Source: an uncultured Pseudomonadota bacterium (GTDB lineage Bacteria > Pseudomonadota > Gammaproteobacteria > Methylococcales > Methylomonadaceae). From it: a DNA stretch of 42,644 bases. The notes below the pieces were generated by a model. It had not been told where the DNA came from. It was given only the letters and a program-made list of their open reading frames with translations, and did no database searches. This document shows positions 18,603 to 27,471 of this stretch, one piece after another. The stretch is from positions 1 through 42,644 of the forward strand of contig CAIQWF010000020.1 in NCBI GenBank assembly GCA_903875455.1, written 5' to 3'. A program made the translations under genes and the position numbers. Each line of letters begins with the position of its first letter. Position 1 is the first letter of the stretch.

Positions 18603-19973
18603 TTGAAAAAAATTATGCTGAAAATAGCAAATCTCCGGTTTTCAATCGCTCTATTTTCTCTGGCCATTCTTTCGAGCACGGCTTGTCTGGCGGAAGATAA
18701 AGTTACCCCGTCTTCATATAATCTGGATAAAGCGATTAATTACGCGCTGGATAACAATCCTGACCTGCAAATTGCCAGTGAACGGATTGGCCAGGCCCAG
18801 GCACAACTGGGCGAAGCCTGGTCCGCGTTTTATCCACAGGTCACGGCCCGCGTCGGCTATCTGGTTTCCAACAATCCGGCACAAGTGTTTTCAATGATGG
18901 TGGCGCAACGGGAATTTACTTCTTCATCTATCGCCAATATTAATCATCCCGGTTATCGGCAAAACTTTCGCCCGGAAATAACCGGCAGAATTTCGCTGTA
19001 TCGCGGCGGCCAGGATTATGAAACAACTAAAATTGCTAACTTGGGTGTGGAAGCGGCTGATTTGGAGCGTTCCTCATTACGCAATGCGTTAGTGCAAGCG
19101 GTGACATCGTCCTATTACAGTTATTTAGCGGCGATGGAGGCGGAAAAAGTTGCGCAAAATTCGATTACTGCGGTGAACAGCCAGTTAGGGCAAACCCGCA
19201 AGCGCTTTAATGCCGGTACCGTGTTGCGTTCAGAGGTCTTGTCTTTGGAAGTGAAACTGGCGGAAGCACAGGAAGCGCGAATCAAAGCAGCAAATGGGAT
19301 TGAACTGGCAAAATCCAGCATGACTACTTTATTGGGATTACCCGCCGGCCAAGATTTTAGCATTGCCCCGGCTTCGATTTTAACCACGGCCACTCAAGCC
19401 AAGCCCTTTAAAGATTTGCTGGCACAGGCTTTGAGTCAACGCCCTGAAATTCAGGCCGCCGCCACCCAAATCGAAATCGCCAGCCATCAGGTTCAAAACG
19501 AAAAAGCTGCCTATTTACCGAAAGTTGATGCTTTTGTTAGTTATGGCCAGGATAATCAGAATCCCGGCTATTCACTGGCAAAAGATAATGTCACTGCGGG
19601 CGTACAGGTAGAAGTGGATTTATTTTCAGGTTTTCGCACCAAACAACGGGTGAGTGCCGCAGAGCGTAAACTTGCCGAAGCACGAGAACAGGATAGAAAA
19701 ATCCGTTTGGCCATTGAGCAGGAACTGCAAGCTGCCTATTTGAAACTAGAAGAGGCATTGGCACGGTTGAAAGTTACCGAAGCTGCAGTAACCTCTGCCG
19801 AAGAAGCCTTGCGTTTGGTAAATGTACAGCGGCAGGCCGAAACCGTCACCGTAACCCGATATATCGAAGCGCAATCCGCCGCAAATCAGGCACACGCCAA
19901 CACGGTTGCGGCTCACTATGATGCGCTAACTGCACAGGCGGCGTTAAAAAAAGCCCTCGGCGACTGGAAATAA
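18603..19973 (+). CDS. TolC-family outer-membrane efflux protein
   Basis: This is an outer-membrane channel of a tripartite exporter. It has 456 residues from a TTG at 18603; an ATG at 18615 gives 452 and keeps the signal peptide (RFSIALFSLAILSSTACLA), and neither has a strong ribosome-binding site. Two OEP repeats are visible, starting NLDKAINYALDNNPDLQIA and, in the second half, FKDLLAQALSQRPEIQAAA, with long alpha-helical heptad stretches and the VEVDLFSGFRTKQRV segment. It is 10 bp from the adaptor gene, so it is the first gene of the efflux operon. Confidence 0.92.
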   Translation: MKKIMLKIANLRFSIALFSLAILSSTACLAEDKVTPSSYNLDKAINYALDNNPDLQIASERIGQAQAQLGEAWSAFYPQVTARVGYLVSNNPAQVFSMMVAQREFTSSSIANINHPGYRQNFRPEITGRISLYRGGQDYETTKIANLGVEAADLERSSLRNALVQAVTSSYYSYLAAMEAEKVAQNSITAVNSQLGQTRKRFNAGTVLRSEVLSLEVKLAEAQEARIKAANGIELAKSSMTTLLGLPAGQDFSIAPASILTTATQAKPFKDLLAQALSQRPEIQAAATQIEIASHQVQNEKAAYLPKVDAFVSYGQDNQNPGYSLAKDNVTAGVQVEVDLFSGFRTKQRVSAAERKLAEAREQDRKIRLAIEQELQAAYLKLEEALARLKVTEAAVTSAEEALRLVNVQRQAETVTVTRYIEAQSAANQAHANTVAAHYDALTAQAALKKALGDWK

Positions 19974-19983
19974 AGGAATTCTC

Positions 19984-21057
19984 ATGTTGAAAAAACATAA
20001 CGTTGATCCAAAACAAATCGGCTTAATCAGCGTCTCAGTGTTGGGCTTGATTTTGCTGCTAATGTACATGCAAGGCAGTTTCGAGCACAAAGTCGCACCG
20101 GGAGAAGGCAAGCTTGCGCCTTTGGAAACCGCAGCAAAATACCGGACAGCTGTTGTTGCCAGCACGGCAATCGATGATATGTTTGCCTGGCCGGGCACAG
20201 TACGATCCCGTACTGTGGCGAAAATCGCCCCGAAAATTGCCGCGCGAATTTTGGAAATCAAGGTTAATGCTGGCGACCGCGTCAGTAAAGGCGATGTGAT
20301 TGCCCGGCTCGATGATCGGGATATTCGTGCCAAGGAGCGTGAAGCCTTGGCTGCGCTGGCTGGTGCAAATGCTCAAGCTACCCGTGCGCAAGCGGATGCA
20401 CGGCGGATTAGCGGTTTGTACAAACAGGAAGCTGCCACCCGTGAAAACTTGGATAATGTGCAGGCACAGGCGAAAACTGCGCAAGCCGGTGTTAGTCAGG
20501 CCATGAGCGGTGTCAACGTGGTGCGGGCTTATCTGGATGATGCAGTATTACGCGCTCCTTTTTCCGGTGTCATTGTGGCGAAATTAAAAGAGGCCGGCGA
20601 TATGGGGTTGCCCGGTGAGCCGGTTGTATCGATGCAAACCGCCGAAGATATGCGTCTGGAAGTCAGCGTTCCCAGCAGTTGTGCAACACGCTTGGCTACC
20701 GGTATGGAAGTCAAAACCCGGATTGATATTTTAGGCGCGGAAATTTCTGGCAAAATTGATGAGATTGTCCCGGAAGTTGACCCGCAAACCCGCAGCCAAT
20801 TGATAAAAATCAAACTGCCGGAATTGAAAGGCTTGCAGCCCGGTTATTTTGGCTGGCTAGAGCAGGCTTGTGAACAACATCAGGCCTTATTGATTCCTGA
20901 ATCTGCGGTGATTCATGTTGGACAGCTGGAGTCGGTGAAAGTTTTGGCAGAAGGCAATCTGAGTCTGCGTCATATTCGCAGCGCGAAAACTTTTGCCGAT
21001 AAAGTTGAAGTTATTTCTGGATTAAGAGCCGGTGAAACAGTGGTGACTAATCCATAG
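19984..21057 (+). CDS. RND efflux periplasmic adaptor (HlyD/AcrA family)
   Basis: This membrane-fusion subunit links the inner-membrane pump to the TolC-like channel. It has 357 residues, with one N-terminal membrane anchor (IGLISVSVLGLILLLMYMQG), then the lipoyl half-motifs RILEIKVNAGDRVSKGDVIARLDD and VLRAPFSGVIVAKLKEAGD flanking an alpha-hairpin (about 110-165), and a beta-barrel domain (TRIDILGAEISGKIDEIVPEVD). AAGGAATT precedes the ATG. Its pump partner is separated from it by an amidohydrolase and a hemerythrin gene. Confidence 0.92.
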   Translation: MLKKHNVDPKQIGLISVSVLGLILLLMYMQGSFEHKVAPGEGKLAPLETAAKYRTAVVASTAIDDMFAWPGTVRSRTVAKIAPKIAARILEIKVNAGDRVSKGDVIARLDDRDIRAKEREALAALAGANAQATRAQADARRISGLYKQEAATRENLDNVQAQAKTAQAGVSQAMSGVNVVRAYLDDAVLRAPFSGVIVAKLKEAGDMGLPGEPVVSMQTAEDMRLEVSVPSSCATRLATGMEVKTRIDILGAEISGKIDEIVPEVDPQTRSQLIKIKLPELKGLQPGYFGWLEQACEQHQALLIPESAVIHVGQLESVKVLAEGNLSLRHIRSAKTFADKVEVISGLRAGETVVTNP

Positions 21058-21106
21058 CCGGTAAAATGCAGCTTTGTGACACACTTTTTCCTTGAGGATT
21101 TCTGCG

Positions 21107-22282
21107 ATGAACATTCCAGCTGAAATACAGCAACTGCGCCCGCAAATGCAGCAATGGCGGCATCATCTGCATCAAATTCCTGAAACCGCGTTTGAGGAAA
21201 ATCTAACTTCTGCTTACATTGCCAATCTGCTGCGGGAATTTGGCCTGAAAGTACATCAAGGTTTAGGGAAAACCGGCGTAGTTGCCACCTTGTCATCAGG
21301 GACAGGGACTGGAAAAATTGCCTTGAGGGCCGATATTGATGCGCTGCCGATTCAGGAACAAAATCAACTGCCGTATAAATCCCGGCATCAGGGAAAAATG
21401 CACGCTTGCGGTCACGATGGCCATAGTGCCATGTTATTGGGGGCGGCAGCTTGTTTAACTCAGCATCGTCATTTTAACGGCACCGTGTATTTCATTTTTC
21501 AACCGGCGGAAGAAGGTCAGGCCGGCGCCCAAAAAATGATTGACGACGGCTTGTTCGACTTGTTTCCTGCCGACAGTGTTTACGGACTGCATAATTTTCC
21601 CGGAGTTCCGCAAGGTCATTTTGGGGTGAAAAGCGGTGCAATCATGGCATCGTCGGATAGTTTTGAAATTACTCTGAAAGGCTGTGGCACTCATGCTGCC
21701 AAACCGCATTTAGGTGATGATGTGATTGTCACCGCCGCGCAATTGATTAATGCTTTGCAAACCATTGTCAGCCGCAGCTTGGATCCCAGCGAAGCGGCGG
21801 TGGTCAGCGTCACCCAGATTAGTGCGGGTAATACCTGGAATGTATTGCCGGAGTCTGCGCTGATTCGCGGCACATTCCGTTGTTTTAATGCCGAAATCCA
21901 GCAACAGGTACGGCAGCGAATTCAACAGCTTGCGCAGGCAATTTGTCAGGCTCACGAAATTACAGCCGAGGTTTTGTTCAATCATCTCGACCTCGGCTAT
22001 CCGGTGACTGTCAACACTGCGGCGGAAGCAGCAATTGTTAAAGAAGTGGCGGAAAGTTTAGTCGGAAAAGAGCAGGTTTTTGAAGCAGTGCCCAGCATGG
22101 GCGCGGAAGACTTTTCTTTTATGCTGCAACAAAAACCGGGTTGTTATGCCTGGATAGGCAACGGTTCAACAGCAGGTGGCTGTTTATTGCACAACCCGCA
22201 TTACGACTTCAACGACGACAATTTGGCCTTGGGGGCAACCTATTGGGTGAAACTGGTGGAAAAGATTTTGGCTGCTGCCTAA
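21107..22282 (+). CDS. M20-family amidohydrolase (hippurate/IAA-amide hydrolase type)
   Basis: This is a cytosolic metal-dependent amidase acting on N-acyl amino acids; the exact substrate is not readable from sequence. The ATG at 21107, preceded by GAGGATT, gives 391 residues; the frame is open to a TTG at 21092. Metal-binding and catalytic motifs are present: HACGHDGHSAML, the catalytic EEGQAGAQ glutamates, ADSVYGLHNFPG, and the C-terminal SMGAEDFSFML. The lid dimerisation domain with GCGTHAAKPH lies between. It is inserted between the adaptor and pump genes of the efflux set. Confidence 0.9.
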   Translation: MNIPAEIQQLRPQMQQWRHHLHQIPETAFEENLTSAYIANLLREFGLKVHQGLGKTGVVATLSSGTGTGKIALRADIDALPIQEQNQLPYKSRHQGKMHACGHDGHSAMLLGAAACLTQHRHFNGTVYFIFQPAEEGQAGAQKMIDDGLFDLFPADSVYGLHNFPGVPQGHFGVKSGAIMASSDSFEITLKGCGTHAAKPHLGDDVIVTAAQLINALQTIVSRSLDPSEAAVVSVTQISAGNTWNVLPESALIRGTFRCFNAEIQQQVRQRIQQLAQAICQAHEITAEVLFNHLDLGYPVTVNTAAEAAIVKEVAESLVGKEQVFEAVPSMGAEDFSFMLQQKPGCYAWIGNGSTAGGCLLHNPHYDFNDDNLALGATYWVKLVEKILAAA

Positions 22283-22401
22283 CAGTCGATTAAACAATGG
22301 GAAAAATTCCGTTGCAGAAAAAGTAATTGCGCATTTATTTTTCTGGCATTTCCTTGTTATTATGAGGGCTTATTTATTAACAAATTAAATGAGATTAGAA
22401 A

Positions 22402-22815
22402 ATGTCAATTTTTAAATGGGATGATGAATACAGTGTCAATATTTTTATGATCGACAACCATCATAAAAAATTGTTCGATATTATGAATAAACTTTATGCC
22501 TTAATGGCAGAAGGGGCCAAAGACGAGAGTATTATCCGAATTATTGCCGAGCTGCTTGAGTACACCAATTATCATTTTACAGAAGAAGAAAAAATGATGG
22601 AGAAATTCGGTTATCCTGAATTAAACCAGCACAAACAGCTGCATAAGGATTTCATCGCGAAAGTGGAAGAATTTCACACTAAAGCCCAAAACGGCATGGC
22701 GATTTTTGTAGCGACCAAAGTGGCTGATTTAGGGGTGGACTGGCTAAAACAACATATTTTAACGGTGGACAGCCGGTATAAAAAATATATGGATGAACGT
22801 GGAATTACTGTTTAG
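22402..22815 (+). CDS. Bacteriohemerythrin
   Basis: This is a non-haem di-iron oxygen-binding protein of the cytosol. In Methylococcus capsulatus the homologue is thought to carry oxygen to particulate methane monooxygenase. The 137 residues form the single four-helix domain, and the ligand set is complete: H20 or H21, H58 with E62 (HFTEE), H77 and H81 (HKQLH), and H118 with D123 (HILTVD). GAGATTA before the ATG is a fair ribosome-binding site. It is separated by 119 bp from the upstream amidohydrolase and by 403 bp from the RND gene, so it is probably transcribed on its own. It is one of the reasons to suspect a methanotroph. Confidence 0.93.
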   Translation: MSIFKWDDEYSVNIFMIDNHHKKLFDIMNKLYALMAEGAKDESIIRIIAELLEYTNYHFTEEEKMMEKFGYPELNQHKQLHKDFIAKVEEFHTKAQNGMAIFVATKVADLGVDWLKQHILTVDSRYKKYMDERGITV

Positions 22816-23218
22816 AGACCTCTTTAATCCGTGCAGAACTGGAAATGCTAAATATTTTTCAACCCCGTTTAGCATTTTCAATCTGCTAAAAAAACAATTC
22901 TGCCTCATCACTGTTTTTTGACAAGCCGTTACCACTCCTCTCTCAGACTTCAGGCCAGCCAGTTTATTAATCAACCAATATTCTCTTACAAGTTGAAAAG
23001 GCGCTGGCTACTCGCGCAATCCAGATTAAAACCACTGTAATAACATCTCTAAATCCGTTCGTGGTGAGCTTGCCGAGCCACAATACCCTTCGATAAACTC
23101 AGGGTGCACAGATTGGAAAATAAAGATGTTATTTTTAACATTGCCCAAAAAGCTACAGATAAGCCTCTCGGTTCATCTTGGGAAAAAAATTTACATCATC
23201 AAAAAACAGACATACTAA
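22816..23218. other. 403-bp intergenic region before the RND gene
   Basis: No credible gene is present. The right half holds a REP-like palindromic element (listed separately). Upstream of the pump start I see no convincing ribosome-binding site and no clear promoter. The first 200 bp show nothing recognisable. Confidence 0.45.
23061..23106. repeat. REP-like palindromic element
   Basis: Two imperfect inverted arms face each other: TGAGCTTGCCGAG (23065-23077) and, on the other strand, TGAGTTTATCGAA (complement of 23089-23101). They match at 9 of 13 positions and every difference is a transition. The outer parts (GTGG..CCAC and CCCT..AGGG) also form small palindromes. TGAGCTTGTCGAA-type units in inverted pairs are a widespread intergenic repeat in proteobacteria. 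Confidence 0.55.
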
Positions 23219-26200
23219 ATGAATAAACAACACCATCTTGCTGTGCCAGAACCGAAACGTGGCTTGACCAGTCAAATCGTCAAGATTTTTACCACCTCGC
23301 AATTGTCTATTCTGTTCCTGATTATTTCGATGTTGGCAGGCGCGGCGGCGTTAATGCTAATGCCGCGCGAGGAAGACCCGCAAATTGTGGTGCCGGTGAT
23401 GGACGTATTGATTGACTATCCCGGAGCATCAAGTGAAGAAGTGGAAAAACTGGCGGTGACGCCGTTGGAGGTGTTGCTCAAGCAATTGCCTGGGGTTGAA
23501 TATGTTTATTCGGTCTCTTCACCCGGGCATGGTTTGGTGACGGTACGTTATTACGTCGGTGAAAGTCTGGAAAACAGTCTGGTGAAAACCTGGGACAAGG
23601 TAATGTCCAATAAAAACCTGATTCCGCCCGGTGTCACCAGCTGGACAGTGAAACCGGTTGAAATTGACGATGTGCCGGTGGTGATGCTGACTTTATCCTC
23701 GGCGAATAAAAGTTATGATGCGATGACCTTAAAACGGCTGGCAGATGAAGTGATTGTTTCACTACAAGGCGTGGCGGATGTCGGTAAAGGCTGGGTGGTC
23801 GGCGGTGAACAGCGGCGAATTTCGATTTACCCTGATGCCACGAAATTGGCTGCGCAAAATGTTACGCTGGCAGAAATCAGTCAGGCCTTAGCGAATGCCA
23901 ATGTGAATTTACCGGCGGGGAGTTTTGAGCGGGGAAATAAGGAGATTATCCTGGAAGCAGGGCCACAGTATGGCAATGCTGAAGAAGTTGGCGCGACAAC
24001 GATTAAAAGTGTCAATGGTAAATCAGTTTATTTACGCGACCTTGCCAAAATCATTGATGGCGCGGCAGACGTTTCCCATTACACCCGGATTGGTTTCGGC
24101 CAGGCTGTTGAAGAAATGCCAACGGTGAAAAAAGCGGAAAAAAATCAGCCCAAGGTCGGTGAAGAGCGGGAAATGGTCACCATTGCGGTGGCGAAACGTA
24201 AAGGTGCGAATGCCGTCGATGTCGCGAAAACGATTATCGCCACAGCTGAAAAACTGCATGGTACGGTAATTCCTGACGATGTGTTGATTAATATCAGCCG
24301 CAATTATGGTGAAACCGCCGATAACAAAGTCAACGAACTGGTGAAACACTTAAGCTTTGCGATTGTGATTATCACTGTATTGCTGGTGTTTGCGCTGGGT
24401 TTTAAAGAGTCGATGATTGTGTCTCTGGCCGTGCCGATGACCTTGGCGTTGACCTTGTTGCTGGATTATATTTCCGGCTACACCATTAACCGCGTCACCC
24501 TGTTCGCGCTGATTTTGTCGCTGGGCTTATTGGTGGACGACCCGATTGTGGACGTGGAAAACATTCACCGCCATTATCAACTCGGTAAAGAAAAAGCCTT
24601 GGATGCACTATTAACCGCAGTTGATGAAATCAGACCGCCGACGATTCTGGCGACCTTTGCGGTAATTGTGTCATTTTTGCCGATGTTTTTTATCACCGGG
24701 ATGATGGGGCCCTACATGGCTCCGATGGCGTTTAACGTCCCGGTTGCGATGATTGTGTCGCTGATTGTCGCCTTTACGGTCACGCCTTGGGCCAGTTATA
24801 AACTGTTGAAACAGCACCCCCACGACCCGCAGCATGTTGAACCCTCCTTGCAGGAAGGGATGATCTTCAAGGTCTATAACGCCGCGCTGGGCTCTTTGAT
24901 TGCCACGCCGCAGCGGGCGCGTGTGTTTTTGGCTATCGTCTTTATCGCTTTTGTTGCTTCTGCGATGTTGGCAGTGACCCGGGCCGTGCCGCTAAAACTA
25001 TTGCCGTTTGACAATAAAAACGAATTTCAGATTTTGATTGATATGCCGCGCGGCTCAACGCTGGAACAAACTGACGAGGTGGCGCAGGCATTAGGTAAAT
25101 ATTTAGCAACCCTGAATGAAGTCACCGATTACGAAACTTACAGTGGTTTAGCCTCACCGTTGGATTTCAATGGCATGGTGCGGCACTATTATTTGCGGCA
25201 AGGCGGTCATGTTGGTGAAGTGCGTGTCAATCTGATTGAAAAAGAAAAGCGTGAGCATCAATCGCATGACATCGCTTTACGGATTCGTCCTGAAATTGAA
25301 AAGATTGGTAAAAAATACGGCGCTAACCTGAAAATTGTGGAATTACCCCCTGGGCCACCGGTTTTATCGGATGTGGTGGCGGAAATTTACCCCCCTGCAC
25401 AAGCGACTGTTCCTGAGTTAATCAAAGTTTCCAAACGGGTACGTGCTGATTTGGAAAAAATTGCCGGCGTAGTCGATGTCGATGATTATTCTGAAAGCTT
25501 GCATGACAAGGTGCATTTTCATTTAAACCGTGAAAAAGCCGCATTGTCTGGCATCAGTGTCGCGCAAGTGGCGCAAACTTTGAGCATTGCCGTTGCCGGA
25601 CAAACGGTTGGTGCTGTCCATGAAAGCAGCGAGCGGCAACCGCTGGAAATTGTTTTGCAACTGCCCAGAGCTGCGCGTTCATCAGTCGCGGATTTATTGG
25701 CGTTGCGGGTGAAAACAGGAAACGGTGAAATGATTCCCTTAAGCGAAATCGGCACGGCAGCCACAGAAGTTTCAGACCAAAGCATTTATCACAAAAACTT
25801 AAAGCGGGTGAATTATGTGATTGGTTCGATGGCGGGGCGCAGTCCGGTGGAAGCGGTTTGGGACTTGCAAGATGTGCTGAAAAAACAGCCGTTGCCGGAA
25901 GGATACAGGGCAGAAATGGCAGGCGAAGGCGAGTGGAAAATCACTGTGGATGTGTTTGTGGATTTAGGTTTGGCATTTGCTGCAGCATTGGTGATGATTT
26001 ATGTGTTGCTGGTCGGGCAAACCGGTTCTCTGACGGTGCCGCTGGTGATGATGATTGCTATTCCATTAACGGTGATTGGCATTATGCCGGGATTCTGGCT
26101 GTTGAATCTGTTTGCTACCCCGGTCGCCGGTTATCCGAATCCGATTTACTTTACTGCCACCGCGATGATCGGGATGATTGCCCTGGCCGGAATTGTGGTG

Positions 26201-26473
26201 CGAAATTCGATTATTTTGATTGATTTTATTGAAAGAACCCGCGCCCGGCCTAACACCACATTGTCAGAAGCCTTGATTGAAGCGGGGGCGATTCGGTTGA
26301 GGCCGATTTTTTTAACCGCAGGTGCGGCGATGTTTGGCGCGTTTGTGATTATTCTTGACCCGATTTTCTCCGGTTTGGCCTGGAGTTTTATTTTCGGGAT
26401 TTTCGCCTCCACGCTGTTTTCGCTGCTGGTGATTCCAACGGTTTATTTTTTGATTAATCGCGAGAAAGAGTAA
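23219..26473 (+). CDS. RND efflux pump, inner-membrane permease (AcrB/HAE family)
   Basis: This proton-driven exporter is embedded as a trimer in the inner membrane. It has 1084 residues, slightly longer than typical AcrB proteins. It shows an N-terminal membrane helix, the porter motifs DYPGASSEEVEKLAVTPLE, a membrane block (about 375-540), a second porter region, and a final membrane block (about 950-1080). The proton-relay aspartates are present as D440-D441 in GLLVDDPIVDVEN. It completes the TolC-adaptor-pump set begun at 18.6 kb. Substrate is not predictable; the sequence lacks the methionine-rich features of copper pumps. Its 3' end has a decayed second copy at 27143-27236. Confidence 0.93.
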   Translation: MNKQHHLAVPEPKRGLTSQIVKIFTTSQLSILFLIISMLAGAAALMLMPREEDPQIVVPVMDVLIDYPGASSEEVEKLAVTPLEVLLKQLPGVEYVYSVSSPGHGLVTVRYYVGESLENSLVKTWDKVMSNKNLIPPGVTSWTVKPVEIDDVPVVMLTLSSANKSYDAMTLKRLADEVIVSLQGVADVGKGWVVGGEQRRISIYPDATKLAAQNVTLAEISQALANANVNLPAGSFERGNKEIILEAGPQYGNAEEVGATTIKSVNGKSVYLRDLAKIIDGAADVSHYTRIGFGQAVEEMPTVKKAEKNQPKVGEEREMVTIAVAKRKGANAVDVAKTIIATAEKLHGTVIPDDVLINISRNYGETADNKVNELVKHLSFAIVIITVLLVFALGFKESMIVSLAVPMTLALTLLLDYISGYTINRVTLFALILSLGLLVDDPIVDVENIHRHYQLGKEKALDALLTAVDEIRPPTILATFAVIVSFLPMFFITGMMGPYMAPMAFNVPVAMIVSLIVAFTVTPWASYKLLKQHPHDPQHVEPSLQEGMIFKVYNAALGSLIATPQRARVFLAIVFIAFVASAMLAVTRAVPLKLLPFDNKNEFQILIDMPRGSTLEQTDEVAQALGKYLATLNEVTDYETYSGLASPLDFNGMVRHYYLRQGGHVGEVRVNLIEKEKREHQSHDIALRIRPEIEKIGKKYGANLKIVELPPGPPVLSDVVAEIYPPAQATVPELIKVSKRVRADLEKIAGVVDVDDYSESLHDKVHFHLNREKAALSGISVAQVAQTLSIAVAGQTVGAVHESSERQPLEIVLQLPRAARSSVADLLALRVKTGNGEMIPLSEIGTAATEVSDQSIYHKNLKRVNYVIGSMAGRSPVEAVWDLQDVLKKQPLPEGYRAEMAGEGEWKITVDVFVDLGLAFAAALVMIYVLLVGQTGSLTVPLVMMIAIPLTVIGIMPGFWLLNLFATPVAGYPNPIYFTATAMIGMIALAGIVVRNSIILIDFIERTRARPNTTLSEALIEAGAIRLRPIFLTAGAAMFGAFVIILDPIFSGLAWSFIFGIFASTLFSLLVIPTVYFLINREKE

Positions 26474-26483
26474 TCACAAAGTT

Positions 26484-26522
26484 TAGTAGGCCGGGCTGAA
26501 AGCAAGAAAGCCCAGCCTACTA
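26484..26522. terminator. Bidirectional terminator hairpin between RND and cytochrome P460 genes
   Basis: TAGTAGGC and GGGCT on the left pair with AGCCC and GCCTACTA on the right, with one mismatched C/A pair and a 12-base loop. The stem is 13 bp and GC-rich. It sits 10 bp after the pump stop and just beyond the stop of the convergent P460 gene. Confidence 0.7.
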
Positions 26523-26535
26523 TGGTTAAAACAAA

Positions 26536-27042
26536 CTATTTCGGCATCATCGCCGGTTGAGTGAAGACATAATCACTGTCTTTTACAGCGGTATGACAAG
26601 CCAGACACTCTTGTCCTTCAATATCTTTAGTTTCCCGTTTCAGGTCAGTTCCCAGCCAGCGGGAAAAATTCCAGCCACCCGTAGCGGCAAACTGTTTGCT
26701 GTCTTTTTGCATAAAATCAATCTGTTGAAATTCGCCGGGGACGATTGCGGCGGGCCATTTTTCATGATGTTTTTCTTTCCAGGCAATTTTGCCAATCTTT
26801 GCGCCATCAGGAAAATTTTTGCTTCCTGCCTGCATGGCTTTCCAGGCAATATCATTGGCAATAATCACCCGTAGCGAATTTTTATCGGTGCGATAGGATG
26901 TGGCGACCCGTTGCCATTGCCGAAAATCCTTGGGCAATTCAACCTCTTTGGCGGCAATTTTTTTGGTCTCTGGAGTCGCCCCGGCAAAAGCAGAGCAAGC
27001 GGCCATTGACAGAATGACTAGCATTGAGAGATTTGTTTTCAT
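26536..27042 (-). CDS. Cytochrome P460 family haem protein
   Basis: This is a periplasmic c-type haem protein of the P460/c'-beta family. In nitrifiers and Methylococcus, P460 oxidises hydroxylamine using a haem cross-linked to lysine. The 168 residues begin with a signal peptide (MKTNLSMLVILSMAACSAFA) and end with the haem motif CLACH at 146-150. The lysine-rich strand FPDGAKIGKIAWKEKHH (77-93) is the right region for the cross-linking lysine, with K82, K85, K89 and K91 as candidates; which one, and whether it forms, cannot be read. GAGGATA precedes the ATG. It is convergent with the RND gene and is bracketed by two copies of that gene's 3' end. A cytochrome c'-beta without the cross-link is the alternative. 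Confidence 0.85.
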   Translation of the reverse strand: MKTNLSMLVILSMAACSAFAGATPETKKIAAKEVELPKDFRQWQRVATSYRTDKNSLRVIIANDIAWKAMQAGSKNFPDGAKIGKIAWKEKHHEKWPAAIVPGEFQQIDFMQKDSKQFAATGGWNFSRWLGTDLKRETKDIEGQECLACHTAVKDSDYVFTQPAMMPK

Positions 27043-27471
27043 TGTTTATCCTCGTAGACAGTTAAGGTTAGCTTTTAGGGCTCAATAGGTTAACGCTATT
27101 GTGTCCTAGAAATTACGAGTTTACCCGATTTTTTCAGGCGTGAGGTGGAGTTTTATTTTGGGAATTTTTTGCCTCAACGCTGTTTTTGTGGCGGGTGATT
27201 CCCAGTGTTTTTTTTGATTAGTTGCGAAAAAGTTAGTTTGTAATTCCTTAAGTCTCTGAGCTTTCAATTCATGCGCTGCAATACGCAAGCTATTACGGCC
27301 CTAGTGAGTTGAAAAAATGGCATATCCTGTCAGGGCTTCGTGTTAGCATGAAGTTTTTAGTTTGAAGCAACTGCAAAGCAACCATTACAACCGCTATGAG
27401 CTTAATCAATAAAACCAACTTTTTAAGCACGTATCTGAAAGAGATTGCCATTTTTTTGATAGGTGATTTTT
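27043..27471. other. 429-bp intergenic region holding a decayed gene fragment
   Basis: Apart from the RND-tail remnant at 27143-27236 no coding sequence is recognisable. The part nearest the next gene (27240-27460) is AT-rich and must hold the promoter of the STAND gene, but no convincing -35/-10 pair stands out. AGGTGA at 27461-27466 is the ribosome-binding site of that gene. Confidence 0.5.
27143..27236 (+). pseudogene. Decayed second copy of the RND pump 3' end
   Basis: This 94-bp stretch aligns with 26378-26473, the last codons of the RND gene, with roughly three quarters of positions identical by eye. Shared blocks include TGGAGTTTTATTTT, GCCTC.ACGCTGTTTT, GGTGATTCC and TTTTTTGATTA. In translation RWSFILGIF in one frame and FASTLF..VIPSVFFD in another recall the pump's WSFIFGIFASTLF..VIPTVYF, so at least one frameshift has occurred and the copy ends early. 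It is in the same orientation as the pump, with the P460 gene between the copies. Confidence 0.75.

Noticed and set aside
26146-26412. An antisense open frame inside the RND gene
   Set aside because: It is the reverse frame of a strongly conserved membrane block with no ribosome-binding site.
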